A stretch of DNA of 55,365 nucleotides from Myxococcales bacterium (lineage in GTDB: Bacteria; Myxococcota_A; Bradymonadia; REDH01). A program made the translations under genes and the position numbers. Below the pieces are notes generated by a model. That model ran no database searches. It was not told the DNA's origin and was given only the letters and a program-made list of their open reading frames with translations. Where the stretch lies: contig CANMDT010000007.1 in NCBI GenBank assembly GCA_947496715.1, positions 1-55,365 of the forward strand. The letters run 5' to 3'. Positions 16,614 through 24,881 of the stretch are shown piece by piece; positions within the stretch are counted from its first letter, which is position 1, and each line of letters starts with the position of its first letter.

Positions 16614-19229
16614 ATGGCGAGCTCCCTCCAGACGCGTACCCCCTCCCCTCGTTTCCAACACGACGACGATGATGCCTCGGGCATCTCGAACGAGATCTGG
16701 GGCGTGGTGGTGCTGACGACCTCGCTGCTCCTGTTTTTGGCGCTGATCTCCTATGCGCCGGCCGAGGGGCCAGACGCCCGTCCGACGAGCTGGATTGGGC
16801 CGCTCGGCTCCTACGCAGCAGCAACGCTGCTCTTTGCCTTCGGCATGTCGTCCTACATTTTGCTGGCGGCGCTCTTCACCTTCTCGACCTCGCTGCTGCT
16901 CCGCCGCCATCTGACGCTGGGCAATCAGCAGATCGCAGGCGCAGTGCTGGGGATTCTGGCGCTGTCGACGACGGTCTATCTCTCCTTCCCCGCCTTCATG
17001 TTCTACGGCCACAACGCCGGCGGTCTCATCGGGGAGCTCATCGGCGATCTGTTCCAGATGGTCATCGGTCGTGTGGGTGCGATCATCGCGGCGCTCGCGG
17101 GGCTGATCGTCGCGGCGATTCTGGCCTTTCGTGTGAGCGTGACGCAGCTGGCGATCCATGCGGTGGCCTCGTTCCGTGAGCGGCGTGAAGCGTCTCGCGA
17201 AGAGGCGGAGGCTGGGCCCTTTGAGGAGATGGCGCCGACGACGACCGATGTGAGCCTGCGCGTTGCCCCCGTCCGCGAGGCCGCGACGGGTCCGAGCCGG
17301 CGCGGTGGTGTGGCAGAGCTCCTGACCGGGCTCGGTGAGCGCTTCCGTGGCAAGCGTCGGAGCAAGGTGAAGCAGGAGCCGGTGGCGGAGGAGGCCTCGG
17401 AAGAGTCCGACGAGGCAGCGGCTGCGGACTGGCTGATGAACGATGTGGAGCAGCGTGGGCCGATGTCAGCGCGCGAAGTTGCCGTCGCTCCGACGCTGGA
17501 GGCTGGCGTCTCGGTTGCCGCGGCCGGCCAGGCGACCGCACAACGGGTAAAGAGCGCGGCGGCCGCCTCCGAGATGACGCAGGAGACGCCTGTGGGCGTG
17601 GCGTTCGATATGGCCGAGATCGGTCCCGTGATTGTCGAGTCAGATGCGCAGAAGCATCGGAAGCGGTCGGAGGATCTGGAGCGGGCGCAGCAGTCGCGGC
17701 TCGAGCTCGGCGGCGTGGAGTCGGAGTGGCAGTACCCGAGCCTCTCCTTCCTAAGCTTCAACGATCAGGGGCGCGCGGTTGTCGATCGCGACCGGCTCCG
17801 CGAGACCGCCGTGCTGCTCGAGAAGGTGCTGAACGACTTTGCGGTACGGGGGAAGGTGACCAACATCTGTCCCGGCCCCGTGGTCACGCTCTTCGAGTTC
17901 GAGCCCGAGTCGGGGACGAAGCTTTCGAAGATTGTGCCGCTGTCGCACGACATCGCGATGGCGCTCAAGGCGATGACGGTTCGCATCATTGCACCCATCC
18001 CGGGCAAGGGCTGCGTTGGCATCGAGGTGCCGAACCTGACCCGCGAGACCGTCTATCTCAAGGAGCTTCTGGCGGACGAGCGGTTCACGCAGAGCAAGAG
18101 CAAGCTGACGATCGCGTTGGGCAAAGACATCGAGGGTTTCCCCGTTGTGAGCGACCTGGCGAAGATGCCCCACCTGCTGGTGGCCGGCACGACGGGTTCG
18201 GGCAAGTCGGTGTCGGTCAACGGCATGCTGACGAGCATCCTCTACAATGCGTCGCCCGACGATGTGCGGATGATCCTGATCGACCCCAAGCAGCTCGAGT
18301 TCGCCATCTACGAGGGCATTCCCCACCTGCTTCTGCCGGTGGTGACCGACCCGATGAAGGCCGCGACGGCGCTTCAGTGGGCGGTGGCGGAGATGGAGCG
18401 GCGGTTCGGACTCATGGCAGAGTTCCGCGTGCGCAACATGCAGGGCTACAACGAGCGCCTGGCCGAGATGCAGAAGAAGAACAACGGCGGCTACCATGCC
18501 TCCAACGAGGTGACGGGCTACGAGGAGCTGCTGGCGAAGATCGATCTCGACGGCCGGCCGCGCCACCGTCACATGCCCTTCATCGTGGTCGTGGTGGACG
18601 AGTTCGCCGACCTGATGATGGTGGCCGGCAAGGATGTGGAGCAGGCGATTGCGCGGCTCGCACAGAAGGCCCGCGCCGCCGGCATCCATGTGATCCTTGC
18701 CACGCAGCGGCCGAGCGTCGATGTCATCACGGGCCTCATCAAGGCCAACTTCCCGACGCGCATTTCGTTCCGGCTGATGTCGGGCACCGACAGCCGCACC
18801 GTGCTTGATTCCAACGGCGCAGAGACCCTGCTCGGCATGGGCGACATGCTCTTCCGGCCGCCGGGCCGGAGCGAGCTGCAGCGGGTGCATGGACCGCTCG
18901 TGGACGACCGTGAGATTGAGGCGGTGGTGAACTTCCTCAAGGCGCAGCGGGCGCCTGAGTATGACGAGAGCATCCTCAAGCCCTCGGCGGAGTCGCAGGA
19001 GGCGGCCGACGACGGCGCGCTCGACGAGAACTACTTTGTGGCCGTGAAGGCCTGCCTCGAGGAGGGCTACGCCAGCATCTCGCTCATCCAGCGTCGGCTC
19101 GGTATTGGCTACAACAAGGCCGCCAAGCTGATGGACCTGATGGAGCGTGAGGGCATCGTGGGGCCTGCCAAGGGTGGTGCCGGTCGACGCGACATCATCA
19201 GCATGCCGAACCTCGGATCGGGATTATAG
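16614..19229 (+). CDS. ftsK: DNA translocase FtsK/SpoIIIE
   Basis: An 871-residue membrane DNA pump that clears chromosomes from the division septum and activates dimer resolution. Four membrane helices occupy about 29-48, 66-95, 105-125 and 150-172, followed by a charged linker to about 355. The alpha/beta motor domain carries Walker A T-T-G-S-G-K-S at about 525-531 and Walker B V-V-V-V-D-E-F-A-D near 660, with the ATQRPS motif after it. The C-terminal gamma winged helix (about 800-865) has A-S-I-S-L-I-Q-R-R-L-G-I-G-Y-N-K-A-A, the DNA-orienting helix of FtsK. It is monocistronic or leads into the SprT-like gene 51 bp downstream. Confidence 0.95.
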   Translation: MASSLQTRTPSPRFQHDDDDASGISNEIWGVVVLTTSLLLFLALISYAPAEGPDARPTSWIGPLGSYAAATLLFAFGMSSYILLAALFTFSTSLLLRRHLTLGNQQIAGAVLGILALSTTVYLSFPAFMFYGHNAGGLIGELIGDLFQMVIGRVGAIIAALAGLIVAAILAFRVSVTQLAIHAVASFRERREASREEAEAGPFEEMAPTTTDVSLRVAPVREAATGPSRRGGVAELLTGLGERFRGKRRSKVKQEPVAEEASEESDEAAAADWLMNDVEQRGPMSAREVAVAPTLEAGVSVAAAGQATAQRVKSAAAASEMTQETPVGVAFDMAEIGPVIVESDAQKHRKRSEDLERAQQSRLELGGVESEWQYPSLSFLSFNDQGRAVVDRDRLRETAVLLEKVLNDFAVRGKVTNICPGPVVTLFEFEPESGTKLSKIVPLSHDIAMALKAMTVRIIAPIPGKGCVGIEVPNLTRETVYLKELLADERFTQSKSKLTIALGKDIEGFPVVSDLAKMPHLLVAGTTGSGKSVSVNGMLTSILYNASPDDVRMILIDPKQLEFAIYEGIPHLLLPVVTDPMKAATALQWAVAEMERRFGLMAEFRVRNMQGYNERLAEMQKKNNGGYHASNEVTGYEELLAKIDLDGRPRHRHMPFIVVVVDEFADLMMVAGKDVEQAIARLAQKARAAGIHVILATQRPSVDVITGLIKANFPTRISFRLMSGTDSRTVLDSNGAETLLGMGDMLFRPPGRSELQRVHGPLVDDREIEAVVNFLKAQRAPEYDESILKPSAESQEAADDGALDENYFVAVKACLEEGYASISLIQRRLGIGYNKAAKLMDLMEREGIVGPAKGGAGRRDIISMPNLGSGL

Positions 19230-19280
19230 AGACGGGCGGCGGCAGGTTGACCCTGCTGCTGTGGTACCGGGAGTGGTCGG

Positions 19281-20357
19281 ATGGCGGAGCGAGATGAGGA
19301 GCAGGCGCGGCGTAAGAACGCGGTGGTTGCGGCGCTGTCGCTGCAGTGGGGCGAGGTCAATCGGCTGCTGTTTCGCGGCGTGATGCGGCCGCCCACCATG
19401 GCGCTGGCACCGCTGGAGTCGATGCTCGGTCGTTGGATCGCCGGGCCGCGGCTGATGGAGTTCAGCGAGGCCTTTGTGGCGACCGCGCCCTGGGGCGAGG
19501 TCTTCGAGGTGCTCAAGCATGAGATGGCGCACCAGTTTGTGAGCGAGGTGCTGGGGGTGAAGGATGAGACGGCGCACGGTGCCGCCTTTCAGAAGGTCTG
19601 CGCCGATCGGGGCATCGATGCGCGCGCGGCCGGCCGGCCGGAGGAGCCTGCAGCGGAGCATGAGCAGCGGCTGGTGGACCGGGTGCGGCGGCTGCTGAGC
19701 CTGGCGGAGTCGCCCAACCTGCACGAGGCGGAGGCAGCGGCGCGGATGGCGCGGCGCCTCATCGTGAAGCACAACATGGAGCAGGAGGCGCTGCACCAGA
19801 CGAGCGACTACACGTGGCGCCATCTGGGAAGGCCGAGCCGGAGAGTGGGCTCGCATGTGAAGCAGCTGGCGGGGATCCTTGCGAGCCGGTTCTTCGTGGC
19901 CTGCATCCTCGTGGAGGTGGTCGACCCGCGCGGCGGTGCTTCCGGCCGTGTGGTGGAGGTGTGCGGCACGCGTGCCAATGTGGCGATCGCGGAGTTCGTC
20001 TTCGAGTATCTGCTCGCGACGGCGGAGCGGCTCTGGCAGCAGGCGCTGGCGTCTGGAGAAATCGGTGGTGGCGCGGCGCGGGCCTCGTTCCTGCTCGGCA
20101 TCATGGCGGGCTTCGGCGAGACGCTGCGGCGGCAGGATGCGGAGCTGCCCGAAGAGCGCGCGATGGTGAGCCTGCGCGACAAGGAGCCGGAGCGGCTGCT
20201 GCGTCGCCGCTACCCGCTCCAGCGGAGTACGGGAGGCTCCCGGGCGGGCTCGGCCGATGCCTTTGAGGCGGGGCGTGAGCAGGGCCGGCAGATCCGTCTG
20301 CGGAAGCCGATGACGAGCGATCGGGGCAACGGCGGGGGGCTGCTAGGCTCCTCGTAA
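19281..20357 (+). CDS. SprT-like metallopeptidase fused to DUF2786
   Basis: A 358-residue two-domain protein. Residues about 15-115 form a SprT-like zinc metallopeptidase domain: the H-E-M-A-H motif (His80, Glu81, His84) and the downstream H-G-x-x-F (His99) provide ligands and base. Residues about 126-170 match DUF2786 (V-x-R-V-R-R-L-L-S-L-A-E-S, then E-A-E-A-A-A-R-M-A and H-N-M), and the rest is the helical region that usually accompanies that domain. SprT/Spartan proteases degrade DNA-protein crosslinks in other organisms, and a DNA-related role is an inference. It follows ftsK on the same strand. No signal peptide. Confidence 0.8.
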   Translation: MAERDEEQARRKNAVVAALSLQWGEVNRLLFRGVMRPPTMALAPLESMLGRWIAGPRLMEFSEAFVATAPWGEVFEVLKHEMAHQFVSEVLGVKDETAHGAAFQKVCADRGIDARAAGRPEEPAAEHEQRLVDRVRRLLSLAESPNLHEAEAAARMARRLIVKHNMEQEALHQTSDYTWRHLGRPSRRVGSHVKQLAGILASRFFVACILVEVVDPRGGASGRVVEVCGTRANVAIAEFVFEYLLATAERLWQQALASGEIGGGAARASFLLGIMAGFGETLRRQDAELPEERAMVSLRDKEPERLLRRRYPLQRSTGGSRAGSADAFEAGREQGRQIRLRKPMTSDRGNGGGLLGSS

Positions 20358-20404
20358 GGCCTCTGCTATGGGCGACCTACACCTGTGCCTCGAGGAGGGC
20401 GGAG

Positions 20405-20773
20405 ATGTCTGAAGAAGCGCTGGATCCGAACAAGTATGACCGCCGTCCCTGGGGCTCCTACACCGTCGTCGACGAGGGGGCCGACTACAAGGTGAAGCGG
20501 ATCGAGGTGCTCGGCCAGAAGCGGCTCTCTTATCAGCGTCACAAGTTTCGCGGTGAGCACTGGTATGTGGTGGCCGGCACGGGCACGGTGACGCTCGACG
20601 GGCAGGACTACGAGGTGAAGGTGGGCGAGGCCATCGACATTCCGCTTGGCGCTGCGCACCGGATGGCGAACCACGGCGACACGCTTCTGGTCTTCATCGA
20701 GGTTCAGCGTGGGAGCTACCTCGGCGAGGACGACATCGAGCGTCTGCAGGACGACTTCGGCCGGAGCAGCTAG
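20405..20773 (+). CDS. Stand-alone mannose-6-phosphate isomerase type II cupin
   Basis: A 122-residue cupin corresponding to the C-terminal phosphomannose isomerase domain of bifunctional mannose-1-phosphate guanylyltransferases, here encoded alone. Hallmarks: R-P-W-G-S-Y, K-R-I-E-V-L-G-Q-K-R-L-S-Y-Q-R-H, H-W-Y-V-V-x-G-T-G-T-V, I-P-x-G-A-x-H-R-M-x-N and the ending Y-L-G-E-D-D-I-E-R. The metal-binding His and Glu residues of the cupin motif are present (R-H-K-F-R-G-E-H-W). GGAGGGCGGAG precedes the ATG. It would supply or remove mannose-6-phosphate for polysaccharide synthesis; no other mannose gene is nearby. The stop overlaps the convergent GGDEF-EAL gene by 4 bases. Confidence 0.85.
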   Translation: MSEEALDPNKYDRRPWGSYTVVDEGADYKVKRIEVLGQKRLSYQRHKFRGEHWYVVAGTGTVTLDGQDYEVKVGEAIDIPLGAAHRMANHGDTLLVFIEVQRGSYLGEDDIERLQDDFGRSS

Positions 20774-23037
20774 CGCGGCGCGGCGTTGGCGGCCCCTTGG
20801 AGGGCGAGCCAGGCGACGAACTGCTCTTCCGCTACAGGCTTAGAGAAGAGATAGCCCTGGAGGGAGTTTACGCCGAGCGCCTGCAGGAAGCTCAGCTGCG
20901 TGCTCGTCTCGACGCCCTCGACGGTGACTGTGAGCTCGAGCGCGAGTGCGAGCTGGGTGAGGGCGCGCGCCATGTTGCATGCGGCCGGGTCGTCGGGGAG
21001 GGAGCGGACGAAGGAGCGGTCGATCTTGATGCCGTCGAAGCGGTATCGGGTGAGGTAGCCGAGGGAGCTGTAGCCGGTTCCGAAGTCGTCGAGGAGGATG
21101 CGCACGCCGGCGTCGGAGAGCGTGGCGAGGACCTGTGCAGCGGCGGTAGCGGAGAGGTATTCGGACTCGGTGATCTCGACGACGAAGCGGTCGCGTGCGC
21201 CGGGGTGGCACCAGTCGAGGAGCTGCTCTCCGAGCTGCTCGTGGGCGAGCAGGTCGGGGGAGAGGTTGACGCTGACCCAGAGGGGCTTTCCGTTCGCTCC
21301 GAGGGGCCATGAAGCAGCGGCTGCGGTGGCGGTACGGACGACGCACTCGGTGAGGCGCCGCATGATGCCGAGGCGGGTGGCGAGCGGGATGAAGTCGATG
21401 GGCGAGACGAGGCCGAGTTCGGCGCTCTGCCAGCGGACGAGCGCCTCTGCGCCGACGGGCTGACCGGCGGGCGAAACGATGGGCTGGAAGGCGACGATGA
21501 GCTCCTCTTCGAGGTTGGCGCGGCGGAGGGCCATCTCGACCTGGGCGCGCCGTAGGAGCTCAGCCTCGAAGCATTCGTCGACCAGCTGCATGGAGCCGGA
21601 TCCCTGCGTCTTTGCATGGGTGAGGGCGGCCTCGGCACGCTCCATAAGGACGGAGGGATTGATGTCGGGGGTCCAGACCGCAGCACCACCGCATAGTGCG
21701 ACGGCGATGCTGGTGTTCTCGATTTCGATGGGTTGCGTGAGGAAGCTTCGGATCTCGTCGAAGAGTGAGTCGATCTCCACCTGCGCGCCGTCGACGATGA
21801 GGGCGATTTCATCGCCGCCCCAGCGGCTGACGACCAGGACGCCGCGAAGTGCGGCAACGCGTTCCGTGACGGCGCGCAAGACGCGGTCGCCACCCGTGCG
21901 GCCGTAGAGAGCGTTTACGGTGCGGAGGCCGTCGATGTCGACGATGACGGCGGCGAGCGGGGAGCCGTCTGCAGGCTGCGCGTCGAGCCACTCGAGAAAG
22001 GCGGTGCGGTTGAGTGCGCCGGTCTCTCGGTCGAGGCGGAGCGCGTCGCGGAGCTCGCGCTTCTGTTCGCGGGTCTCGGTTCGGTGTGCACGGGCGACAA
22101 CGGCATCTCGGAGGAGGTCCTGCGCGAGGAGCGGGAGCAGGTTGCAACCCTCTTCGGAGATGGCGACCACGCCGTAGCTCCTCGGCGAGCCGGAGCCTTC
22201 ACCGCCAACAAAGGTGGCAAAGAAGTTATCGAGGCTGCAGCACTTGTCGGGCGAGGTAGCGGCCCTGCGGAGGATGTCGATGCATTCGCGCCAGGGGGTG
22301 TGGTCGTTGCGCTCACCGATGCGGAGGTGGTTGGGCGAGGTGGAGCGTGCGTCAGTGGCGGCGTAGCGCCAGACAACCTCGCGTCCCCAGGTCTCCGGGG
22401 CGCTGTTGAGGCCGGCGTGGGCCTCGATGATGACGACGGTTCGGAGCTGCGGCGCTCGCGCAACGGCGGCAGCGACGAGGGAGCGGACCATGGCGCGTCC
22501 GGCGGCCAGTGTGGTGGCGCCCGTCATGGTGGTGCGCATGCCGGTGGCGAAGGCGGCGCGTTCGGTGGCCAGGAGCTGGCCGCGCTCGGCTGCGATGAGC
22601 AGTCCGGCGACGGTTCCCTGCAGCCGCGGGAGAGCAAAGGCGGCAGTTGGTATGGCGAGGTCGAGCCCTGCGGCCTGCAGGAGTGCGAGCTGGGCGGGGC
22701 CGAGGTCAGCCTCGACGCGGGCGAGCGCGGGGACGAGGCCGAGCGGGTCTGCGCACCGGAGCCGCTGAAGTGTTGCGAGCTGCTCGGAGAGGGAGGCCGC
22801 GCTGATGTCGAGGACGAGCAGCGTGGCCTCTGCCGTGGCGGTGTCGAGGTCGAGCCGAACGGTGTCGTCAAATCGGAGGACGCGGCTTGGCGCAACAGAG
22901 CCAGCGATGCGGCTTACGGCCTGCTGGACGGCGACGGAGGTCTCGATGGAACCAACCACCCAGATGGCTCTGCCTTCGCTCTCGGAGGCAGCGCTCGAGC
23001 GTTCAGGCGGAGTGGGCTGTGATGCGGGATAGAGCAT
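20770..23037 (-). CDS. GGDEF-EAL cyclic-di-GMP signalling protein
   Basis: A 755-residue soluble protein. Residues 1 to about 320 hold a Rossmann-like segment that may be a degenerate receiver domain, plus an unassigned helical and beta region. The GGDEF domain (about 335-490) has V-D-I-D-G-L and the signature W-G-G-D-E-I, a conservative change from GGDEF. The EAL domain (about 505-745) is complete: E-A-L-V-R-W, V-N-L-S-P, E-I-T-E-S, D-D-F-G-T-G-Y-S-S-L, K-I-D-R-S-F-V and V-E-G-V-E-T. A phosphodiesterase, with the GGDEF part perhaps still active or GTP-sensing, is the most likely reading. No membrane helices. Divergent from mtnP across 168 bp. Confidence 0.9.
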   Translation of the reverse strand: MLYPASQPTPPERSSAASESEGRAIWVVGSIETSVAVQQAVSRIAGSVAPSRVLRFDDTVRLDLDTATAEATLLVLDISAASLSEQLATLQRLRCADPLGLVPALARVEADLGPAQLALLQAAGLDLAIPTAAFALPRLQGTVAGLLIAAERGQLLATERAAFATGMRTTMTGATTLAAGRAMVRSLVAAAVARAPQLRTVVIIEAHAGLNSAPETWGREVVWRYAATDARSTSPNHLRIGERNDHTPWRECIDILRRAATSPDKCCSLDNFFATFVGGEGSGSPRSYGVVAISEEGCNLLPLLAQDLLRDAVVARAHRTETREQKRELRDALRLDRETGALNRTAFLEWLDAQPADGSPLAAVIVDIDGLRTVNALYGRTGGDRVLRAVTERVAALRGVLVVSRWGGDEIALIVDGAQVEIDSLFDEIRSFLTQPIEIENTSIAVALCGGAAVWTPDINPSVLMERAEAALTHAKTQGSGSMQLVDECFEAELLRRAQVEMALRRANLEEELIVAFQPIVSPAGQPVGAEALVRWQSAELGLVSPIDFIPLATRLGIMRRLTECVVRTATAAAASWPLGANGKPLWVSVNLSPDLLAHEQLGEQLLDWCHPGARDRFVVEITESEYLSATAAAQVLATLSDAGVRILLDDFGTGYSSLGYLTRYRFDGIKIDRSFVRSLPDDPAACNMARALTQLALALELTVTVEGVETSTQLSFLQALGVNSLQGYLFSKPVAEEQFVAWLALQGAANAAPR

Positions 23038-23205
23038 GCGTCCGTCGCGAGGGTTTGACGATCGTCCGCCACGTTAGGGATCAGGAGAGGCGAAGCAAAT
23101 TTTGGGCGGTCGCCTGGCTGCCATTTGAGCGCACGACTTTACCGAACGGCGCGGAGGGAGTATCCCGCCGCCGCACGCAGGAATGCACGGGAATTGGAGC
23201 GAGAG

Positions 23206-24087
23206 ATGATGCACAGCGATGTGAAAATTGGCATTATCGGCGGTTCGGGGCTGTATGAGATCGACGGTCTGGAGATCCTCGACGAGGTGACGATCGAGAC
23301 GCCCTTCGGGATGCCGTCCGACAAGATCGTGATTGGCCTGCTGGGCGATCGGAAGGTGGCCTTTCTTCCCCGTCACGGCCGCGGTCACCGCTACAACCCG
23401 ACGCAGATTCCGGTCCGCGCCAACATCTGGGCTCTCAAGTCGCTCGGCGTCTTCTGGCTGGCGACGGTGTCGGCGGTGGGTTCGCTGCGGCGCGAGATCG
23501 AGCCCCGCCACTTCGTGATTCCCGACCAGGCGATCGACCGGACCCGCAACCGGGTCGACACCTTCTACGACGACCTCGCGGTGCATGTGGGCTTCAGCCA
23601 TCCCTTCCACCCCGACCTGCGGTCGGTGCTGCTTGAGGCCTGCGCGGCAGAGGGAGTTACCCATCACGACGGCGGCACCTATGTCTGTATGGAGGGGCCG
23701 CTCTTCTCGACGAAGGCGGAGTCGGAGCTCCACCGGTCGTGGGGCGCGAGCATCATTGGCATGACGGCGCTGCCGGAGGCCAAACTCGCCCGTGAAGCGG
23801 AGATGTGTTACGCCTCGATCTGCCTCGCAACCGATTACGATGTCTGGACTGATGAAGACCATGTGGACATCAACTCGGTGATGGCAAATGTGCATGCCAA
23901 CGTGACCAAGGTGCGGGCGGTGTTGAAGCGTGTCATCGCGACGATTCCGCTCGAGAAGGAGGCCACCTCGGAGGCCTCTTCGGCGCTGCAGTTCGCCAAC
24001 ATGACGAAGCCGGAGTTCATCACCGACGAGGCTTGGGCCAAGGTTGGCCTCTTCCTCGGCAAGTATGTGAAGCGGGGTGAGGCGTGA
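23206..24087 (+). CDS. mtnP: S-methyl-5'-thioadenosine phosphorylase
   Basis: A 293-residue trimeric purine-phosphorylase-family enzyme that splits 5'-methylthioadenosine with phosphate to adenine and methylthioribose-1-phosphate, salvaging the by-product of spermidine synthesis. Motifs: I-G-I-I-G-G-S-G-L-Y at the N-terminus, L-P-R-H-G-R-G-H-R-Y-N-P-T-Q-I-P, V-S-A-V-G-S-L-R, M-E-G-P-x-F-S-T-K-A-E-S and G-M-T-A-L-P-E-A-K-L-A-R-E-A. Two adjacent ATGs (23206 and 23209) both sit behind a GGAG site. Its TGA overlaps the next gene's ATG (TGATG). With aguBA it points to active polyamine metabolism. Confidence 0.92.
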   Translation: MMHSDVKIGIIGGSGLYEIDGLEILDEVTIETPFGMPSDKIVIGLLGDRKVAFLPRHGRGHRYNPTQIPVRANIWALKSLGVFWLATVSAVGSLRREIEPRHFVIPDQAIDRTRNRVDTFYDDLAVHVGFSHPFHPDLRSVLLEACAAEGVTHHDGGTYVCMEGPLFSTKAESELHRSWGASIIGMTALPEAKLAREAEMCYASICLATDYDVWTDEDHVDINSVMANVHANVTKVRAVLKRVIATIPLEKEATSEASSALQFANMTKPEFITDEAWAKVGLFLGKYVKRGEA

Positions 24088-24536
24088 TGCGGCCCGGCGC
24101 AGGGTTCGTACTTCTGCTGCTGCTCGCCGGCTGCGATGACAGCGGTGGTGGTGGCGGAGCGGAGGGCGACAATGCTCGGCCCGTGGCGGTGGTCGATGGC
24201 CCTGCGACGCTCGCGGCGGGTGAGTCGGGCCTCTTTGACGCGGTCGACTCCTACGATATCGATGGTCGCGTTGTGAGCTGGAGCTTTGTCTGGGGCGATG
24301 AGTCGCCGGAGGAGCTCTCCGTGGGGCCGCGGGCCTACCACTCCTTCCGTCGCGGCGGGATCTACGAGGTGGTCGTTTCGGCCATCGACGACCGTGGCGC
24401 GAAAGGTTCGGCGACGACGCAGGTGTTGGTTGTTGGCAGCATTGATGGTTCGGGCGAGGGTTCGGCTGCCGGTTCAGGCGAAGGCTCGTCTGCCGGTTCG
24501 GGCGAGGGTTCGGGCGCAGGTTCGGGCGCGCCGTAG
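24087..24536 (+). CDS. PKD-domain lipoprotein with Gly/Ser/Glu repeat tail
   Basis: A 149-residue lipoprotein. The signal is short, with lipobox L-L-A-G-C (Cys16), followed by a Gly run. Residues about 32-118 form one PKD-like Ig fold (A-R-P-V-A-V-V-D-G-P, D-x-D-G-R-V-V-S-W-S-F-x-W-G-D, Y-x-V-x-V-x-A-x-D). The C-terminus is a low-complexity tail of G-S-G-E-G-S-x-A repeats. It is likely an envelope adhesion or scaffold protein; no enzymatic site is seen. The ATG overlaps the mtnP stop. An envelope protein inside a metabolic and RNA-processing operon is unexpected. Confidence 0.8.
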   Translation: MRPGAGFVLLLLLAGCDDSGGGGGAEGDNARPVAVVDGPATLAAGESGLFDAVDSYDIDGRVVSWSFVWGDESPEELSVGPRAYHSFRRGGIYEVVVSAIDDRGAKGSATTQVLVVGSIDGSGEGSAAGSGEGSSAGSGEGSGAGSGAP

Positions 24537-24573
24537 GTCGCTGCGCCCTCAGGTTTTTATGGAAGGTGAAGTC

Positions 24574-24873
24574 ATGACGCAGTCGTCCTATTCGCAGGCA
24601 TTGATCTGGTGCTGTGGCTCCTGCGGCTTCGTGCTCGAGGGCGGTCAACCCCACATGGAGTGCCCGATGTGCGACAGCTACCGCGAGGTCTTCATCGACA
24701 TCCCGCAGCAGATCGAGTCGGAGGTGCGCGCGGAGTTCGGCGAAGAGATCAACGCAGCGCCCGCGCGGGCGAAGCGTCGCGCGCTGGTGGCCGAGCAGGG
24801 CTTGGCACAGAAGTTCAGAATTAAGGGTCGCGTTACGCTTCCCGTGCACGACGCGCGAGCGTCTCGGAAGTAG
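24574..24873 (+). CDS. Small rubredoxin-like metal-binding protein
   Basis: A 99-residue cytosolic protein with one rubredoxin-like knuckle pair near the N-terminus: W-C-C-G-S-C-G and, 13 residues on, C-P-M-C-D, spaced as in the rubredoxin domain of rubrerythrins and able to bind one Fe or Zn. The rest is charged and helical (E-V-R-A-E-F-G-E-E-I), ending in a basic tail. GGAAGGTGA directly precedes the ATG at 24574; an ATG at 24559 is in frame but lies upstream of that site. It sits 37 bp after the lipoprotein gene and 8 bp before the RNase J gene. Confidence 0.75.
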   Translation: MTQSSYSQALIWCCGSCGFVLEGGQPHMECPMCDSYREVFIDIPQQIESEVRAEFGEEINAAPARAKRRALVAEQGLAQKFRIKGRVTLPVHDARASRK

Positions 24874-24881
24874 ACCTACAC

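Noticed and set aside
23038-23205. TTGACG at 23055 as a promoter for mtnP
   Set aside because: No acceptable -10 element lies 16-18 bases downstream.
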